Below are positions 33,188-35,027 of a stretch of DNA of 35,027 nt, in pieces. A model generated the notes under the pieces. The model ran no database searches, was not told the origin of the DNA, and saw nothing but the letters and a program-made list of their open reading frames with translations. The stretch is taken from positions 1 through 35,027 of the forward strand of contig CAPNDH010000008.1 of NCBI GenBank assembly GCA_948664205.1, read 5' to 3'. A program made the position numbers and the translations under genes. Source of the DNA: an uncultured Clostridia bacterium (lineage in GTDB: Bacteria; Bacillota; Clostridia; TANB77; CAG-508). Numbering within the stretch: position 1 is the stretch's first letter; every line of letters begins with the position of its first letter.

Positions 33188-33376
33188 ATGATTAGAGAAT
33201 ATAGATTAAAAAATAAGTTAACCCAAGAAGAACTCGCTGAAAAACTTGATATTAGTTGGCGTCATTTGCAACGTTTAGAATATAATGAAGAAAACACAAC
33301 TGTAAAAACCTTGAAAAAAATTATTAATGTTTTAGATATCCCCAATGAAGATATAATTAATTATTTAAAAAAGTAA
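33188..33376 (+). CDS. Small XRE-family helix-turn-helix regulator
   Basis: A 62-residue protein that is only an HTH domain: LTQEELAEKLDISWRHLQRLEYN (about 11-33) is the DNA-binding core. AGGAGG lies 6 bases before the ATG. It is divergent from pilin-like copy 3. The repeats between them suggest that it controls itself and the pilin-like gene. No effector domain is present. Confidence 0.85.
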   Translation: MIREYRLKNKLTQEELAEKLDISWRHLQRLEYNEENTTVKTLKKIINVLDIPNEDIINYLKK

Positions 33377-33588
33377 GTAAATAGTTTTATAATAACTGTT
33401 TTTTAAAAAATAAACCCTATGTGGCTTATTTTTTTATATATTTTTTAATAGTTTATATAATAACTATATAATTATTGATATTTTTTCTAACTTATTATTT
33501 ATATATTTTTTCAATTGTTTCACTTTTCTAAATTTTGTGTTATACTTGTGTTTATATGTCATAATATTTTATATAGAGGAAGGATTTT

Positions 33589-34446
33589 ATGGAACGATTT
33601 AAGGAAACTAAAAAAGCTGGGCTTTTAGGTATTTGGGGAAATTTATTTTTGTTAATTATAAAAGGCTCTATTGGTTTTTTAACTAATAGTCAAGCAATGA
33701 TTGCCGATAGTGCTAATAGTGCAGGAGATATTTTTGCCTCTCTTATGACTTTTATTGGCAATAAAATTGCTAGTGAGCCTAAAGATGAAAGTCATAATTT
33801 TGGACATGGAAAAGCTGAATATATTTTTTCACTTTTTATTAGTGTTTCAATGATAATTGTTGCTGTTAAGTTAATGTTTGATTCTATTTTTACATTGATT
33901 AATCATAATTATATGAGTTTTTCTTGGTTACTTGTTGTTGTATGTATTGTTACTATTTTAGTTAAACTCGCTCTATTTATATATACAAATAAACTTTGTA
34001 AAAAATATCATAACATTCTACTTGAGGCTAATAGTAAAGACCATAAAAACGATTGTATTGTAACAACATTTACTTTAATTTCTGTACTTGCTACTTTAAT
34101 TGGTATACATTGGCTAGATGGTGTTGTTGGAATTGGAATATCAATTTGGATTGCTGTTACTGGTTTTAAAATTTTTATGGAGAGTTATAATGTTTTAATG
34201 GATAAATCTTTAGATGAAGATACTAAAGATTTGATTTTGAATATTGTTAGAAATTACGAGAATGTACAAAATATTGAACATTTCTATAGTTCTCCTGTTG
34301 GATATCAATATATTGTTGTTCTTACAATTTGTGTATATGGTAACATGTCTACGTTTGATAGTCATTCTTTAGCTAACAATTTGGAAGATGAAATTAATAG
34401 GTTAGACAAAATTTATGATACTACTATTCATGTTGAACCAATTTAA
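33589..34446 (+). CDS. Cation diffusion facilitator (CDF) metal efflux transporter
   Basis: A 285-residue CDF protein that exports divalent metals (Zn, Mn, Fe or Cd) in exchange for protons. It shows six membrane helices, the metal-site motif MIADSANSAGDIFASL in helix 2, the FGHGKAEYIFSL loop, the second site in LEANSKDHKNDCIVT (helix 5, HxxxD), and a cytoplasmic C-terminal domain (MDKSLDEDTKDLILNIV onward). The Mn-type subgroup is possible but cannot be fixed from sequence alone. The 212-base gap upstream holds AT-rich DNA and a half operator. Confidence 0.93.
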   Translation: MERFKETKKAGLLGIWGNLFLLIIKGSIGFLTNSQAMIADSANSAGDIFASLMTFIGNKIASEPKDESHNFGHGKAEYIFSLFISVSMIIVAVKLMFDSIFTLINHNYMSFSWLLVVVCIVTILVKLALFIYTNKLCKKYHNILLEANSKDHKNDCIVTTFTLISVLATLIGIHWLDGVVGIGISIWIAVTGFKIFMESYNVLMDKSLDEDTKDLILNIVRNYENVQNIEHFYSSPVGYQYIVVLTICVYGNMSTFDSHSLANNLEDEINRLDKIYDTTIHVEPI

Positions 34447-34464
34447 TTCATTTTCCGATATTTA

Positions 34465-34493
34465 TTGACATATTTTGCATATTAAATTATAAT
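34465..34493 (+). promoter_or_regulatory. Promoter of the gene at 34544
   Basis: TTGACA (34465-34470), 17 bases, TATAAT (34488-34493). Confidence 0.85.
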
Positions 34494-34543
34494 TATATTA
34501 ATAGAGTTAGTTAATCTTTTTCAATTGAAAAGGAGGTATGTTT

Positions 34544-34843
34544 ATGAGAAACGTAGAAGATACTTACACAAACATTCCTACTATCTTTGAAATAAAAATA
34601 CGGGAGCAAGGCTGGATACATGATGTGAATTTGCATTTATCAACAGAATGTGAACCTATACCTGTTGAATGGAAAGGCTATATAAGATATAGGAATGGTC
34701 ATCGTTCTAGTATCTTTAAGTTAAAGTATGTCTTTGAAAATGCACTTTTAAATCAGCATGCTACTTTTCATTATTTCATTAATGGTACTGAACATGTTTG
34801 TGAACCTATGGTTTTTAATGTGTATCCGTTTTATGAAGCTTAA
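34544..34843 (+). CDS. Small hypothetical soluble protein
   Basis: A 99-residue protein, start MRNVEDTYTN 7 bases after AAAGGAGG; an upstream ATG at 34538 is too close to that site. It is beta-rich with several aromatic residues (IPVEWKGYIRYRNGHRSSIF, ATFHYFINGTEHVCEPMVF). It is not recognised. In-frame CGG at 34601-34603 (KIREQGW) reads as Arg; the +1 frame stops soon. It has its own promoter and terminator and lies beside the right IS end, so it is probably an accessory gene. Confidence 0.6.
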   Translation: MRNVEDTYTNIPTIFEIKIREQGWIHDVNLHLSTECEPIPVEWKGYIRYRNGHRSSIFKLKYVFENALLNQHATFHYFINGTEHVCEPMVFNVYPFYEA

Positions 34844-34850
34844 ATTAGTT

Positions 34851-34878
34851 AAGGGGCAAAGTGTTACTTTGTCCCTTA
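34851..34878 (+). terminator. Terminator of the gene at 34544
   Basis: AAGGGGCAAAGT / ACTTTGTCCCTT hairpin. Confidence 0.8.
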
Positions 34879-34978
34879 TATTATGTTGTATTAAAATTTA
34901 AAAAGCAATACTTTCTATAATTTAACACAAAAAAATTTCATTTCCCTTGCATTTTTATGTAAAATGTTATATAATATA

Positions 34979-35027
34979 GGCTCTTCGCTAAATCGAGTGG
35001 GTAAGTAGTCAAAACAAAATAAATATA
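34979..35027. mobile_element. Inward-facing end of an insertion sequence (ISL3-type), body lies off the right edge
   Basis: Bases 34979-35003 (GGCTCTTCGC... to the GTGGGTA end) are the reverse complement of 31-55. The sequence then diverges from the left IS end, as for opposite ends of the same element. A TTGCAT-TATAAT-like pair just upstream could read into it. Confidence 0.65.

Noticed and set aside
936..34603. CGG as a simple reassigned sense codon in this genome
   Set aside because: Reassignment to another amino acid would not repair the five frame breaks, which need a one-base shift.
1..35027. CRISPR arrays, prophage or integrase-bounded islands
   Set aside because: No regularly spaced repeats, integrase, or phage structural genes were seen; the repeats present are palindromic and scattered.
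1..35027. Window as a circular element joined at the IS ends
   Set aside because: The octamers beside the two tips differ, so they are not one target duplication, and the content is chromosomal housekeeping genes.

Overview
The window is a low-GC, Firmicutes-type chromosome segment, most likely from an uncultured gut-type Clostridia. Evidence for this is the AT-rich codon use with AGA for most Arg, strong Shine-Dalgarno sequences (AAGGAGG) and consensus TTGACA-17-TATAAT promoters. It also carries a SpoVM peptide (an endospore former), a MinD/MinE pair, the rlmN-stp-prkC-rsgA-rpe block, and an OLE RNA next to its membrane partner OapA. Both ends carry the same 25-bp terminal inverted repeat pointing inward, which looks like the ends of two copies of an ISL3-type insertion sequence. 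The window is therefore probably a contig that breaks at IS copies.

Layout: 1-8.4 kb holds an IS end, an unknown accessory gene, a frameshifted Ca2+-type P-ATPase, a pilin-like surface protein (copy 1), smc and a small gene. 8.5-12.9 kb holds pilin-like copy 2 (frameshifted), an HD-GYP protein (frameshifted), a MazF toxin without MazE, a membrane-anchored protein (frameshifted) and dusB. 13-16 kb holds the rodA-minE-minD operon and an elongator tRNA-Met. 16-20.4 kb holds accessory genes, rarA, ruvA and a probable type I toxin-antitoxin locus. 20.4-23.5 kb holds oapA, OLE RNA, rpmB, spoVM, a small membrane protein and nth. 23.7-31.9 kb holds a bactofilin-like membrane protein, twin four-helix membrane proteins and the rlmN-stp-prkC / rsgA-rpe block (rsgA frameshifted). 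32-35 kb holds an Rpn nuclease remnant, pilin-like copy 3, a divergent XRE regulator with operator-like repeats, a CDF transporter, a small accessory gene and the second IS end.

The most striking signal is a shared lesion in five unrelated genes: the P-ATPase, pilin 2, the HD-GYP protein, a membrane-anchored LolA-like protein and RsgA. Each is broken by exactly one extra C placed directly before a Gly codon, so the zero frame shows a CGG codon and the next frame continues the conserved protein. In RsgA the glycine is the P-loop Gly of GVGKS, and in the HD-GYP protein it is the Gly of GYP. The other conserved housekeeping genes, over 6,000 codons, show no in-frame CGG on my reading. Small accessory genes do contain nine in-frame CGGs that seem to be read as Arg. 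I infer +1 frameshifting or quadruplet decoding (CGGA/CGGT as Gly), with a systematic sequencing artefact as the main rival explanation.

Intergenic DNA is rich in small palindromic repeats of several families. One of them matches 27 of 28 bases inside the coding region of minE, and others abut or form the 3' ends of rodA and spoVM.
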